This document shows positions 33,831 to 45,848 of a DNA stretch of 64,000 bases, in pieces. The notes under the pieces were generated by a model. It did no database searches and was not told the origin of the DNA. It saw only the letters and a list, made by a program, of their open reading frames with translations. The stretch lies in contig JAJGBQ010000002.1 in NCBI GenBank assembly GCA_022457065.1, forward strand, positions 2,294,001 through 2,358,000, read 5' to 3'. The stretch is from Curvularia sp. ZM96. Lineage: Eukaryota > Ascomycota > Dothideomycetes > Pleosporales > Pleosporaceae. A program made the position numbers and the translations under genes. The stretch's first letter is position 1. Each line of letters begins with the position of its first letter.

Positions 33831-34640
33831 ATGCTTTCATCTCGTCTTCTTCATCGTTCTGCCGCAGCGGTTGCACGAGGATCCCCACGAGCGTTGTGTG
33901 CACAGAAGCTGACGCCTTCCTTGCAGCTACAGAAACCACTCACCACCCAACGCGTCTTTTCCAATACTGCCTTCAACATGTCTGGCTTCAGCAATGCGGA
34001 TACCGGCTCCAAGACTGCCGACCCTTACACTCAGAAGAACCTCGAGGAGCCCTCCTTGAAGGAGAAGGCTGAGGACCTGTTCAACTTCATCGACAAGACA
34101 AAGTTCTGCCTTATGACCACACAGGTTGCGGACAGCGATCTGTTGGCTTCAAGAGCAATGGCTCTCGCTGCCAAGGTAAGCAGCAGAGGATGTTGTTGCT
34201 GTAACGCTGCTAACAAGCATCAGGAAGGACATGGCTTCGATCTCCTCTTCCACACCAACACTGAGTCTGGCAAGACCGACGATCTGAAGGAGCACGCGTC
34301 AGTCAACATTGGCTTCATCAACAACTCGGGCGAGTGGGCGTCCATTTCTGGACATGCATCCATTGAGACGGATCGCGAGGTTGTTCGCAAGCACTACTCG
34401 CCATCGCTCAAGGCCTGGATTGGAGACCTCGGTGATGGCAAGCACGATGGCGGCCCAGAGGACCCACGCATTGGCATCATCCGCGTCAAGGCCAGCACCG
34501 CTCAGTACGCCATTTCGAAGAGAACCCAGGTCGGTGGGCTTGTTGAGCTCGCCAAGGGCGTTGCGACTGGACAGGCACCGAGCGTGAACAAGCTGAGGCA
34601 GCTCTCTGAGGCCGAGATCCAACAGTACAGATCTCAATAG
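33831..34640 (+). CDS. bli-3: BLI-3-like pyridoxamine-5'-phosphate-oxidase-fold protein
   Basis: Exons 33831-34175 and 34224-34640 with a 48-nt intron give 253 aa. The flavin-binding split-barrel protein matches the family named after Neurospora blue-light-induced bli-3: FIDKTKFCLMTTQV, SRAMALAAKEGHGFDLLFHTNTESGKTDDL, HASVNIGFIN and GEWASISGHASIETDRE. The first 49 residues are Arg/Ser/Ala-rich without acids (MLSSRLLHRSAAAVARGSPR) and look like a mitochondrial presequence. An internal ATG at 33978 (MSGFSNADTG) matches the usual start of the cytosolic family, so two products are possible. The intron has no in-frame stop and is a multiple of three. Confidence 0.88.
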   Translation: MLSSRLLHRSAAAVARGSPRALCAQKLTPSLQLQKPLTTQRVFSNTAFNMSGFSNADTGSKTADPYTQKNLEEPSLKEKAEDLFNFIDKTKFCLMTTQVADSDLLASRAMALAAKVSSRGCCCCNAANKHQEGHGFDLLFHTNTESGKTDDLKEHASVNIGFINNSGEWASISGHASIETDREVVRKHYSPSLKAWIGDLGDGKHDGGPEDPRIGIIRVKASTAQYAISKRTQVGGLVELAKGVATGQAPSVNKLRQLSEAEIQQYRSQ

Positions 34641-34920
34641 GCGGTTGAAAGTTTAAAATTGATGGCTGGATCATCTACTTAGCTACATGAGTAACTTAAT
34701 GGCTACAATTGATGTAATGAATGCAAATTTACCGCTGCATAAACTTGATTAGAATGTTGGGAGCCGGTGTATTGACGTGAAGCAATAGTTAGCGTGACGT
34801 CATCACAACGCGTCTTCACATGTTGCGAAAAGCACGCCGAAGGTTCTGCATCCATAAAGCTACTGTCCCTCCACTTTTGAGCACAATTCTCACACATTCG
34901 CTGAGCTTATCGTCGACAAG
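34641..34920. other. intergenic, promoter of the NTF2-like gene
   Basis: This 280 bp holds the BLI-3 terminator and the promoter of the next gene. A GTGACGTCATCAC stretch near 34794-34806 contains TGACGTCA, the full CRE/ATF-bZIP site. Confidence 0.5.
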
Positions 34921-35695
34921 ATGGAAGATCCAGGTTGGTCTCAGCTCACTTGTCTGCCGTTGTTGCTAACGAAGTATGATCAGTCAAAGAGATTCCTGGT
35001 GTGATACATCTCCTCACGCAATCACCGCCCTCTCTGCAACACGCAACAATCGAAAAATACTTCACGCCCGACGCTGAATTCTCGCATCCGTTCTGCCGAA
35101 CATGGAGCTGGTCCAATTCGCGGTGGCTGGTCGATGCGACCTACCGCTGGTACAAGATTATGAGCCCGAGGATTGACTTGACGGTGCAAAGCGTCGGTAT
35201 GTCATGTCCTTTACAACAGCAACTTGTACCGGACTTGGGTGCTGATTGTGATGAACAGCATTCGACGAAGCAAATTTAATACTCTATGTGACGATTTTCC
35301 AAATCTTCCGCATCTGGCTGGTCCCCTTCTACTATGCGCCCGTCCGCCTGACCACGGTGCTCAACCTGCGGCACTCGCCTTCGACGGGGAAATACTATAT
35401 TGAGAAACAGGATGATCTCTACCAGGTCGATCAATGGATACGCTTCATCGCGCCCGGAGGCTGGGTGTTGATCTGGATCTGGCACGCTTGGGCTACGCTG
35501 TTTTCTCTGCTGGGCACGTGGCTGCTGTGGCCGGTAACGTGGGTTGAGGAGAATTGGGGTTGGGGAGAGGGTGTGGGGATAGAGAGTAACAGGCAGATGA
35601 GGGTGAGTGGAAAGAAGGGAGAGATTCGAAGTGATGGTCTGGATAAGGATGAGGTGTTGCAGAGGACGACGTTGAGAGGCAAGGTTCTGGGGTGA
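34921..35695 (+). CDS. SigF-like NTF2-fold membrane-associated protein
   Basis: Exons 34921-34933, 34984-35196 and 35259-35695 give 220 aa. The first exon is only 13 nt. The amino half resembles the fungal SigF-like NTF2-like domain: PPSLQHATIEKYFTPDAEFSHPFCR and WYKIMSPRIDLTVQSVAFDEANLILYVTI. It is followed by YAPVRLTTVLNLRHSPSTGKYYIEKQDDLYQVDQW. A Trp-rich hydrophobic stretch (about 150-178, GGWVLIWIWHAWATLFSLLGTWLL) should enter a membrane, and a Lys/Arg/Asp-rich tail follows. Function is unknown; the NTF2 fold suggests binding of a small lipid-like ligand, which is inference. Confidence 0.82.
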
Positions 35696-36996
35696 TTTTG
35701 GGAGCCGCTGAGTTGTAGTTCCTAGTGACCAGACGAAATCGTCCTGGCTACAGCGGTGCGTCTGACCTGGATATTTCGAGAACCAAACAACGACAATCAA
35801 AGCACGACCAAGGTGAAACTTGTCATTAGCAAAGGAGAATGATAGTCCATAAATCGAGTCAGGTCAAGTCGAGGCAAACGTAGGCGGATGGAAGCATGCG
35901 GCTCCATACATCCCTTTCCACCCCGGTCAAGCAGTATTTCTTATTCCCGCCACACCAAGCCACAAGATGCGGACGCGGACAATGAGATAAGAATAGAGCG
36001 CCTTACTCCAGCTCCTGCCATGAAACAGCCCCCAGATCACCGCTGCCTCTTTACCTCGGTCCACGTCCGCGGCAATCTCTCTTGTCACACAATTGAAACG
36101 ATGCAGAACACTTCAGCGGGACGCTCGCGTCATCAGATTCTGCTCGCCATAAGGGATGCGAGACTGCGGGCGTAATCACGAAGGGTTTGAAGCGTGGAGC
36201 TCTCGAACACGGGGATCGCTGGGATCCCCAGCTCGGAAGCGGGAACAAGAGTAGCGCATCCACTGGGGCAGAACCACACAAACTGCGTTCTGTGCGAGCG
36301 CCAAATCCCGGTTATCGGTTGACGTGGCCTTGGGGCACTCGCTGCATGCCGGGCTGTTGGGTGTACCGGAGAGGAGACGCGGCGCATTACCTTCTCCGTT
36401 GACTGGCTGGCTCCGGCTGAACAGGCGCAGAAGCAGAATGCATGGCGATGGATTGAGCAGGCAGAGGAGGAGTAGCAAGTGAAGGGAGACGGGCTTGGAG
36501 CAATGGGGCCCACGTGGTGGGGAAAAGGCGTCGCTTACGGCCGCTATCCCTCGTTATTGGGCAGCACCGCGCACTTCCGGGATGACGTTCCTAACTTTCT
36601 GGACCTGTGTGTGTTTGCAAGGCGGTGACCTGACCAGCTCATAACCCGTTATTTTTCAATTCTGGCTGGAAACCGCATTCTCTTTCCTTGTCTTTTTGCT
36701 CATATTTGCCATGGTCATGGCACGTACATTAGCTGCTACCAGCCGCAGGCGTCCAGCCGTACCACTACAGAGACGGTTTGCTTAGTTTACCACTCTGAGT
36801 CCTTATCGTCACACGACGTGTACTACTGATCGATCCGCTTCAGCATGCGACAAGGTGCACGCTGCTTGACCAACTAACGTGCTATTCTCTCTGCCGCAGG
36901 CGTCTTCTCATCCGGCCATCAGCGCCAATATCAGATACATTAACACGCACAAGCGCGGGCTTTCAGCCGATATAGCAGCTGCGAGCACTGTATAGC
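35696..36996. other. 1.3-kb intergenic region
   Basis: No gene is supported. Open frames on both strands (for example minus 36133-36513) have no domain, and their composition reflects GC content. The right part (36600-36990), which contains CT-rich stretches, is the likely promoter of the DUF6594 gene. Confidence 0.45.
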
Positions 36997-39481
36997 ATGG
37001 TGCGTTGATAATGAAATTTATTGCTTCTCTCGACATCCGGCATCTCTACGAGAACTGACCTGACTTGTGCTGTGTTTGTAGTCGGACCGCGCCTCGTCAT
37101 CGTCATCGTCGTCCGAGGGCGCTGCCCAGTCCCCCTCACGGCGGCGTAACCCTACTCTTAATACCACGGACGACGATCCGCAATATCACTTCGACAGCCT
37201 CCAGGAAAAACAAGACGGTGTGGCTACTGCTGCTAGTGCACCCCACACTACGACTACTCGACGCAGGCCATCCCGGACCACTTCGGGCACCAAAAGTTCC
37301 CCGCGCTCAGCCTCTCCGCCGCCGCCGCCATCATATAGCGAGGACCTGAACGAAGGCGATAAGAAAGCTAACAAAGCATCCCGAAAGACGCTGAAGAAGT
37401 TGCTGAGACGAGACTCGCATCACGCGGAAATAGTACCTGGGCTATCGCAAAGTGGGCACGACAACGTCGACGAAGAGGGGAGTACAGTGGGATATATACC
37501 CCGACTGGGCCAAATACGAGAGAGAAAGAGCACCATGCAATCCAGACGTCGCGCCAGCTCGATTATCAGTTCCTCGGGCCAACCGAGAGCACTTCGTCGG
37601 CGACACACCGATGACAGTACCGTAAGTCGCGTACGTGCCCAACGGAAACACAGCTCCTCGCGCCGCCACGGAGGGAAACTCGCCGAGCTGTCTGAACCTT
37701 CGTCGGCCTCGAGCGTGTCTCAGCAGTCGAGTGCTTCGTCGAGTGGCAGCAATTCAACCGTCACGCAGAAGTCTCGTGAGGACCACGATTACGCTTATCA
37801 ATATGAGACGTTCGGGGAGAGACAGCGGCTTGCGATACAGAGTTCTGTGATGAATACTGATGAGCAATCAGAAGTCTTCAAGTATCTTCAGTCAGACAAT
37901 ACCGTTGAGAGTTCGGTATTTGAAGGCTCTCAGGCTACGGGGCTTTCAAGTAGTGCTTCTCTTCCTTTGTCGTCAGTGACGACGGATTCACAAAACGCCA
38001 GTGGATCGAACATCACGTTACAGGCTTCAACACAACCAGCTAGTGCATCAGTGCCTCATCTGCCCCACCAGGAGTTCCGCAAGTTCAAGAAGCCGTTGTA
38101 TGCTAGCAGCTTTGTACACGGCCCTGCGGACGACGACAACGAGACAGTGAACCAAAGCGCGGAGAGCGAAGGCAGTGAGACGGAAGGCGAGGAAGAGGCA
38201 AAAGTGAGCAACGAGTCGTCGCCCAAGGTGGAAACCAAGGCCCCTCCGCCCCGACCCCAATCCACATCGTCTCGTGGGAGCGATCCTCATGTCCGGCGCC
38301 TCAAGCAACAAGAACGCGAACTTGCCAATCACATACTGAAGAACCCAAAACCGCAGAAGCAATTCCAGTTTGGTCCAGCAACGCCTGCTCAGCCTTATCC
38401 ACCGGTACCCATGTACAGTCCTCAAGCCTACTCTGCCTCGCCGTCGGTGGTTGGCGGTGCAACAGCCAACCCGCCACAGGGCTGGCCGCCTATGCACACC
38501 TTTCCGGCTCCACTAGCCATTGGATATGCGCCACACCAATCCCCAGAAGCCGCTCATGCATATCCGCACAGCATGGTCCAACAGATGCCTCCGCCTTTCT
38601 CACCTCATGGATCGCAACCACCGCATTACCAGCAGCACGCACCAGCCCCCGGTCAGACCAAGTACCCTATGACAGGCTACGAGCTCCTAGCGAACGAGCT
38701 CAGCGCCCCGCCGCAAGCCGGCGCTTCACGGGAAGCGGAAATCGTACCTGTGTACCGCAAGTTTGAGCATCTGAACCATCGCGTGTTGCTGCACCTGCAG
38801 GACGAGATGTGTGAGCTTGAAGAAGAGCTCCGCAATCTTGACAGATGCATTGCCCAGATGTCGCCCAAAGACCCGGCAGGACATGCATATCCTGCCTCCA
38901 GACGAAACGATGCACGCTACGGCGGTGATTTGCATTTCAAGAGAACCGAACTCTTGGGTCGCATTTTCCAAAAACTCGAACAGTACAGTGAGTATGCCTG
39001 TAGAAGGATTGCAGCAGAATACGAGATCAGTCACTAGATTGTCGTGCGATTTGTGTAAATGCTCCTGTCTTGTTGCTAACGCAAAGCAGACAAGGCGCTG
39101 TCGTCGTTTAGCGATATATCACGGAAGCTTGTGCCAGCTCAGGCGGAAGAGATTGCGAGGTATCGTGAATGGATGGACGAGCACGAACCGATTGATTATG
39201 CAGAAAGTCAGTTCCTGGAGCGGGGCCAGGATCTTGTCGCGATTGGGCGGCAGGGCGCCATGAGCACGGCCAAGGAGGCTGGTCAGCACTATCCAGCAGC
39301 CGTGTGGTTCCCGCTAATACTCGTTGTACCCCTCATGGCGTTTGCGATCGTCCCCAGCCTGCTAGGGCGAGTTGTGGTTATCGTGCTTATCGTTGGTGTG
39401 GAACTAAAGCTGGTTGCTTCGGCACCCGAGCTGAAGGGCTTTTTGTCCGCCCAGGAGTGGACGGCTGCCGTATCCGTGTAA
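36997..39481 (+). CDS. DUF6594-type membrane protein with long disordered amino end
   Basis: Exons 36997-36999, 37082-38987 and 39090-39481 give 766 aa. The first coding exon is modelled as the ATG alone: TAG stands directly in front of the long frame at 37079, and GTGCGT follows the ATG at 37000. Residues 1-500 are disordered, rich in Ser, Arg, Pro and Gln. Residues about 525-766 form the DUF6594-like region: VYRKFEHLNHRVLLHLQDEMCELEEELRNLD, LGRIFQKLEQYNKALSSF, RYREWMDEHEP, and then two or three membrane helices (FPLILVVPLMAFAIVPSLLGRVVVIVLIVG). The family is common in filamentous fungi and has no assigned function. Basic clusters and poly-Ser suggest phosphorylation. Confidence 0.82.
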
Positions 39482-41990
39482 GTGGTTTCAATCTATTGGA
39501 CTGTCCAGCCAAACCCATGCTGCGCCCAAATGGTGTCGTCACGGTCACGGTCTCTCTGTGGGCCTGGAGATTTGACTATGAAGTAAGGTTCGCGGGGGGG
39601 GGTGTTTACGAGTACGAGGTCCATGGCGAGCGCACATGTGTTCGCAGGCGGCTGAGTGGGCGTGTTCATTTTACACGACGGCCTGCAAAGCAACTGGGAG
39701 ATGTACCCCCATGTCTCTCTGTCTCACTCGCTCTCTGGCCGAGGCTTTACCCGGTGGACATGTCACGCGCATCCCACGCACCCGTCCGAACCGTACCCTG
39801 GGGTGGTTGCTGTGGTTGAAAAGGAAGCTAACGCAGGCAGTTATTTCGGGCTAAATGTGCTCCTTGCGGCCGTGGTGCGTTGACAAAACTGACTCGCTGG
39901 CGCCCTTGGGGATGCAGAGTGGAGTAGTTTGGCGCAATGATCGCCATCGTTTTGGGCGCTCGGGCCCAGGTACACTGCTCACTGTGCTGCCCAGCGCGCG
40001 CAGGCGCCCAATGTGACCGAGAAGGCGAATTGTGGAGTTGATCTGATCACCGTTTTGCAGCACTTTTGTTTTTATTTTCTGCGCCCATGGCGTCATGTCA
40101 GGGCGCGCATGAGGTATTATTCCTTTGGGATTTTTTTTTCATCGAGGGAGCTGGTTGCCCATGTGTCGGTAGGACGCGGCGCATGTTACTGTTAGTGGAT
40201 AGCGCTTAGCGACTCGAGCTGCTTGGGTCGGCGTTCGGATTTCTCATGCTTGGAGTTTATCTCACGGCCTAATCCATGGTTAAGGACTTTCTCTGCTGAA
40301 AGCGCCGCATTGCCAAGGCACGCGTGATGGCGGGGTTCCGATAGGCAGGAAGACAGGCAGGCTGTATGCGAGACATGCTGTGATAATGACATGAATAGAC
40401 ACGGACAGAGTGCTTTTGGCAGGGGAGATGGTGGTCGCAATTAGGTGGCGCAATCCTATGGACATGAGAGCGTGGGGGACGTGCGCAGTGGGAGAGAAAT
40501 AGTGTTTGTAGCTATAGTAAGAAGGCATTGGCGTTTCTCCTTGATGAGATGGCAAGATGAAGTCGATCGGACCGAACCAAGGCACAGGTGTAGATCAGTG
40601 ACGGCATGTTTGTCTGCAGCCCACGCGGCAGGAGGAAGGCGAGCGTATACGCCGAGCGGCAGTAATCTTGTGCGTGAGAGTTCGCATGCAGCGGCAGCGG
40701 CTGCAAGCAAGCTTAGTGAGGTGCCAGAAGACGCCGCCACGCGTGCGGCAGCATTGCCGTGGGCAGCCCGCCCAAACAGGGCGCGTGTGGGTAAGCATGT
40801 TTCTCGAGCCGGGAATGCCTCAGATAGATGCATAAACCTGGGGCCAGGAGGGCAGTGGGCGCATAAGACGGATCGGCGGACGTAGCAGCGCAGCAGTAGC
40901 AGCAGCAGTCGCAGCGGGCATAGTAAGTATCAGAAACATCAGCAGCAGCAGCAGCAGCAGACGTTGGCGCCGCACCGACGCGCTCGTTGACAGCTGACGG
41001 CCGGCGACCGAGAGGCCAAGCGACGGCGGCGGCGAGGGGTGGTGGTGATGGTGGTGTGGGTGTGGGTGGTGTCGGCATGTCGGTAGAGCGAGGGGGTTCG
41101 CTAGTGGCTAGCCAGGAACGAGGGCGTCGCTTGTTGCAGAGGCCAGGGTTTAGGGGAAATTGGGCGGCAGGTGACCAGAGTTTCAGACGCGGCCTGGCTG
41201 GCTGCTCGCACACGGTGATGCTGGCCCCTGGCGACGACACACACGCTCATATGCTCAACAGCACAAGCACATCACGCCCAAGAATCCTCGCCTGCTCGCC
41301 CACCCCAGCCCGCGCGCCGTTGTCGTTGCGGCCTGCCTGCTGCGTCCTCTCCACACGCCCTGGCCCACTTCTCATCAGCTAGCCCAGCCCGACTCGCGCG
41401 ACTGAAACATCTGCCCTCGACCGCATCCTGCCACAGGACACGACTATACCACACCCACTCTCCCCTCCCCTCCCACTCCCACTCCCACACACTCCACCTC
41501 CATCCACCGCCTCCTCTGCTCTCCTCTGCTCTGCCGCGCCCGCCCGCCCGCCTGCGCTGCCCGAGCACGCCCCAGGCCCAGCACTGCATCGCGCCGCTCT
41601 TCTGGAATGTCGCAGCTCCTTCGCAGCCCACCACTCACCGTCTGAGCTCCCCCGCACCAGTCGCGTCCCTGGCGCCCACGCCCTACCATTCGCCCGCCGC
41701 CCACCGCCTGCCGCCGCTTCCCTCTCCCATCCCCCTCCTCAAGACCTCTGCAAACAACCGCCTCGTAATTAACTCCTCCCTCACCCTACTGTCGCACCTG
41801 AGCCAGACGGGCCCTCTCGCTGCAATTCTCTCCGCACACGCCGGCCCACGGCCTGTCTCCAACGTGGCGCACAAACAAAATCTCCCCTTTGCCCTGACGC
41901 TTTTGCTATTTCGCTAGCGCCGCAAACACACGCGCCCTCTCTTTCTGGCTCTAACCCCAGCCCATAGCCCCCTCGCAGGCGACGCTCACC
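39482..41990. other. 2.5-kb gene-poor region with microsatellite and pyrimidine-rich leader
   Basis: No coding gene is supported. It contains a nine-G run near 39594, a (CAG)7 microsatellite at 40940-40960 in a wider CAG-rich zone from 40885, and a strongly C/T-rich plus strand from about 41270 to 41960. The last is typical of long pyrimidine-rich leaders of fungal regulatory genes and probably belongs to the RasGAP promoter and 5' UTR. Large open frames on the minus strand here (41272-41704) are the purine-rich complement and not genes. Confidence 0.5.
40940..40960. repeat. (CAG)7 trinucleotide microsatellite
   Basis: Seven perfect CAG units lie inside a degenerate CAG/GCA-rich zone (40885-40965). 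The location is non-coding in my model, about 1 kb upstream of the RasGAP start. Confidence 0.9.
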
Positions 41991-44565
41991 ATGGCCGTAT
42001 CCATGTTGCATGCTCCCTCGCGGGCGTCGACTTCCTCCTCGTCGTCCTTTATCCCCGTCTCGCGCCAAAACACCATGTCGTCCCACGATGGGTCGCGCTC
42101 GGTGCGCCAATCCAAGCGCTATTCCGTCACGGCCCTGTACCTGTCCATGTCTGCAAAAGACAAGGAGCTGGAGATTGAGGACGACCTGGCTCGAGGTATG
42201 TGCTTGTGACTTCGCATACCCTTGGTCTGGTGTGCCTGCTAACTCCCAACAGCCCAGAAAGTCTTGCGAGAACTCAAGGCCAAGATTTCGTCACAGTCCA
42301 AGAAGAACTTTGTTCTCGAAAAGGACGTGCGATATCTCGACTCACGGATAGCGCTGCTCATTCAGAACCGCATGGCATTGGAAGAGGTCCGTCTCCATGG
42401 CCCCTTGTGCGCATTCATACCGCCTTGATACTGACGGTCCATGCAGCAAAATGAAGTCGCAGACCACCTCGCAGACGGCATCGAACTCCAGGAAGGCTTC
42501 TTCCCCAACGACGAAAAGACACAGAAATACGGCAACCTGCTGTTTCTCCTCCAGTCCGAACCCCGGCACATTGCGCACCTCTGTCGACTCGTCTCCATGG
42601 CCGAGATCGATGCGCTCCTACAAACAGTCATGTTCACAATCTACGGAAACCAGTACGAGAGCCGAGAGGAGCACTTGCTGCTAACCATGTTTCAGGTAGG
42701 TTGCGCAATCAAGTTTTTTCCTTTTCCTCGTCTCGGAAGATCATAACTAACCGAGATGTATAGTCTGTCCTCACGTATCAATTCGACAATACCCCGGACT
42801 ATAGCTCGCTTCTGCGCGCAAACACCCCCGTCTCGCGCATGATGACCACATATACCCGGAGAGGGCCGGGCCAGAGCTATCTCAAGGTGGTTCTGCAAGA
42901 CAGCATCAATTCGCTCATTGAACTCAAGGATCTGGACCTGGAGATTAACCCGCTCAAGGTTTACGAGAAAATGGTGACCGAACTCGAGCTCCAAGGAAAG
43001 CTGCCGCCAGACCTGCCAAAAGGAGTCACTGCCGAGGAGGCGGCAGAGAACGAGACGGTCCAGAACATCATCACCCCCAGAATAAACATGCTCATGGAGA
43101 TTGCCAACAATTTCCTCACAACCATTATCAAAGGCCTCGAGGAGACGCCATACGGTATTCGCTGGATTTGCAAGCAGATTCGAAGTCTGTCGAGGCGAAA
43201 GTACCCCGATGCCCAGGACCAGACCATCTGCACGCTCATCGGCGGCTTCTTTTTCCTGCGCTTCATCAACCCCGCCATTGTGACGCCAAGATCCTATATG
43301 CTCATTGATGTATTACCAGCAGAGAACCCCAAGCGAACACTGACATACATTGCAAAAATGTTGCAGAATCTGGCAAACAAGCCCTCGTACGCAAAAGAGC
43401 CATACATGGCCAAGCTGCAGCCGTTTATCCACCAGAACAAGGAGCGCATCAACAAGTTTTTGCTTGACCTCTGCGAAGTCCAGGACTTTTACGACACGCT
43501 GGAGATGGACAACTATGTGGCTTTGTCCAAGAAGGATCTTGAACTTTCCATTACACTCAACGAAGTGTACGCCACGCATGCGCTCTTGGAGCGACATGCT
43601 GCAGAACTTGTAAGTCAAGACCATTTGGCGCCTGCTGGCCATTTACTGACAATTTGCAGGCAAAAGAAGACAGCTCACACTTGGGTGTCATTCTCCAAGA
43701 GCTAGGACCGGCACCTGCTCAGCTCCCGCGAAAGGAGAACAGGGCCATCAATCTTCCACTGTTCAGCAAGTGGGAGACACCACTTGACGATCTCACGGCT
43801 GCGCTCGACATTACGCAGGAGGAGATTTTCTTCATGGAGGCCAAGTCGACGTTTGTTATGATTCTTCGTTCGCTGCCTGCAAACTCGTCCATCACACGAC
43901 GACCGTTGAGGCTAGACAGGATTGCCGAAGCGGCTGCCACGACCAAGAACGATTCCGTCATGGTCAAGAAGGGCATCCGCAGCATGGAGCTCCTGAGCCA
44001 GTTGCAAGAATCTGGTGTGATTGACAAAGAAGACGGCTTCTCTCTGCTCAGAGACGAAGTCGAACAAGAGCTGGTCCACCTCGGCTCGATGAAGGACAAG
44101 GTGATTGAGGAGACGAGGAAGCTCGAGGAAGTTTTCCGTACCATCCGCGACCACAACGGCTTCCTGGTCAGCCAGCTTGACACGTACAAGTCGTACCTTC
44201 ACAATGTACGCAGCCAGTCTGAGGGCAAGACAAGGAAACAGCAAAAGCACCAGGTCCTGGGTCCTTACAAGTTCACCCACCAGCAGCTTGAGCGCGAGGG
44301 AGTCATCCAGAAGAGCAATGTGCCGGAGAATAGGAGAGCCAACATCTACTTCAACTTCACTAGCCCGCTACCTGGCACTTTTGTCATTTCGCTCCACTAC
44401 AAGGGCCGCAACCGTGGTCTTCTGGAGCTAGATCTCAAGCTGGATGATCTTCTGGAAATGCAAAAGGACAACCAAGAAGACCTGGACCTCGAATACGTCC
44501 AGTTCAACGTGAGCAAGGTTCTGGTCCTTCTCAACAAGCGTTTCGCTCGGAAGAAGGGATGGTAG
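41991..44565 (+). CDS. gapA: Ras GTPase-activating protein (GapA/Gap1 type, RasGAP + RGC domains)
   Basis: Five exons (41991-42195, 42253-42386, 42447-42695, 42764-43609, 43660-44565) give 779 aa, similar to S. pombe Gap1 (766). It stimulates GTP hydrolysis by Ras. Residues 1-65 are Ser-rich and disordered, followed by a coiled coil (about 68-115). The RasGAP domain is at about 150-430, with FQSVLTYQFDN, the probable arginine-finger loop SLLRANTPVSRM and the hallmark FLRFINPAIVTP. The carboxyl third is a RasGAP-C (IQGAP-related) domain: VIEETRKLEEVFRTIRDHNGFL, GPYKFTHQQLEREGVI and LDDLLEMQKDNQEDLDLEYV. Orthologues control hyphal polarity and development; that role is inferred. Confidence 0.95.
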
Positions 44566-45848
44566 ATTCGTCTTCTCCTCGCGCGACACACGTCACGAAC
44601 TATGTACGATACCCCCGATTGCCACTACGTATTCCCCGCTGTTTGACGCCCCCCTGAACCATCTATCTTTACGCTCTCCTTTTGTCCTCCTTGGACGACA
44701 TTTCCTGTCTCTACGAACCTTTCATCAGCATCTCGGCGCCGGAGTCTCGGAGTCTCTTGGGCGCTTTTTGGTGGATACCCTCGATGGTGAAGACGCGTCG
44801 CGCCGTATCGTCAGCCTGGGCGGTCATGGCCAGCCACCAACCGGTGGAAGGTCTTGTGGTTTTGTTTTTACTTTTCGGTACCTTTTGAAAACGACGGCAT
44901 ATTGATGGCCAAACCGCTGTCTCTGCGAGTTTTCCGTTTCTACCCATTCGTAGTCTTTCGTTCCTAATACGCATGTTACACACGCTTCGTGGGATGGCAC
45001 CAGATGGAGTCCGGGTACCCGAATGGTGTTTTTTCCTTGTTAATCTTGGGGGACCTGGTACCTATGGCCTGGGGTTCGGCTGGACCGACTTGACCGGCTT
45101 TTTCATGTGTTTTTTTTTCATCTCATTTGTTTTTTACTTGCCCAAGCGATATCCAAATGTACGATATGAAATACGATGGTATTTAGGCCAGCGTAGTTCA
45201 CAGTGCGCTGCTGTTTAATGCGATTGAGCTGTGAGGCTCTTTGCCCGCTACTCCATTTCCTCCTGTTCTCCTTGGCTCAGATGACAATCTCGGACTAGCA
45301 TACGTGTTGGGTTGTGGTGAATAGCAGAGCGACCAGCTGGTGGCCTGTCATGGGCCGATAACAGGCCGCGTTGTCTCCACGGGCCTCACGCGGGCGCTAC
45401 GTCACCTAGCGGACCACATCATGACCTTGCAACGTGCTACTAGATAACGGGCGACGGCAAAGACAAGGTCGGTAAGAGATAACCACGGAGCCGAGGAGAC
45501 ACGGGCAGGCTGGAGTGCATGACGCTATCTTGAGGTGTACACACCTCATGCACCTGTCCTGCGGGCAGCACAGGTGCCTGTCACATTCCATGCTCTTGTG
45601 CGCCCCCCGGACCGATCGTCAGGCGGAAGCAAGGTGGGCGGCCGTGATTGGTCCGCCCACACGTCTCATCGCTGTATGGCTGGCGGAGTCAGACACGAGG
45701 CTGCGTCGACTACCAAGTCGCTCCGCCTTCAGCTTGTCTGTGCCTCTTTCTCCCTCCTCCGCTCTCTTGCTCTCTCTATGATTCTGCGTATACTTTAAGG
45801 GTCTCCTTGATAGTCCATTGCTACTTACGGTGTTAACGGATTGCAATC
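44566..45848. other. 1.3-kb intergenic region
   Basis: It holds the RasGAP 3' UTR (T-rich, with TTTTTTTTT near 45110) and the promoter of the next gene (C/T-rich just before 45849). No gene is seen. Confidence 0.45.

Noticed and set aside
40445..40885. Overlapping plus and minus frames near the CAG microsatellite
   Set aside because: Ala/Arg-rich translations on both strands reflect GC content and the repeat, not protein.
41272..41704. Three overlapping Gly/Arg-rich minus-strand frames before the RasGAP gene
   Set aside because: They are the purine-rich complement of a C/T-rich leader.
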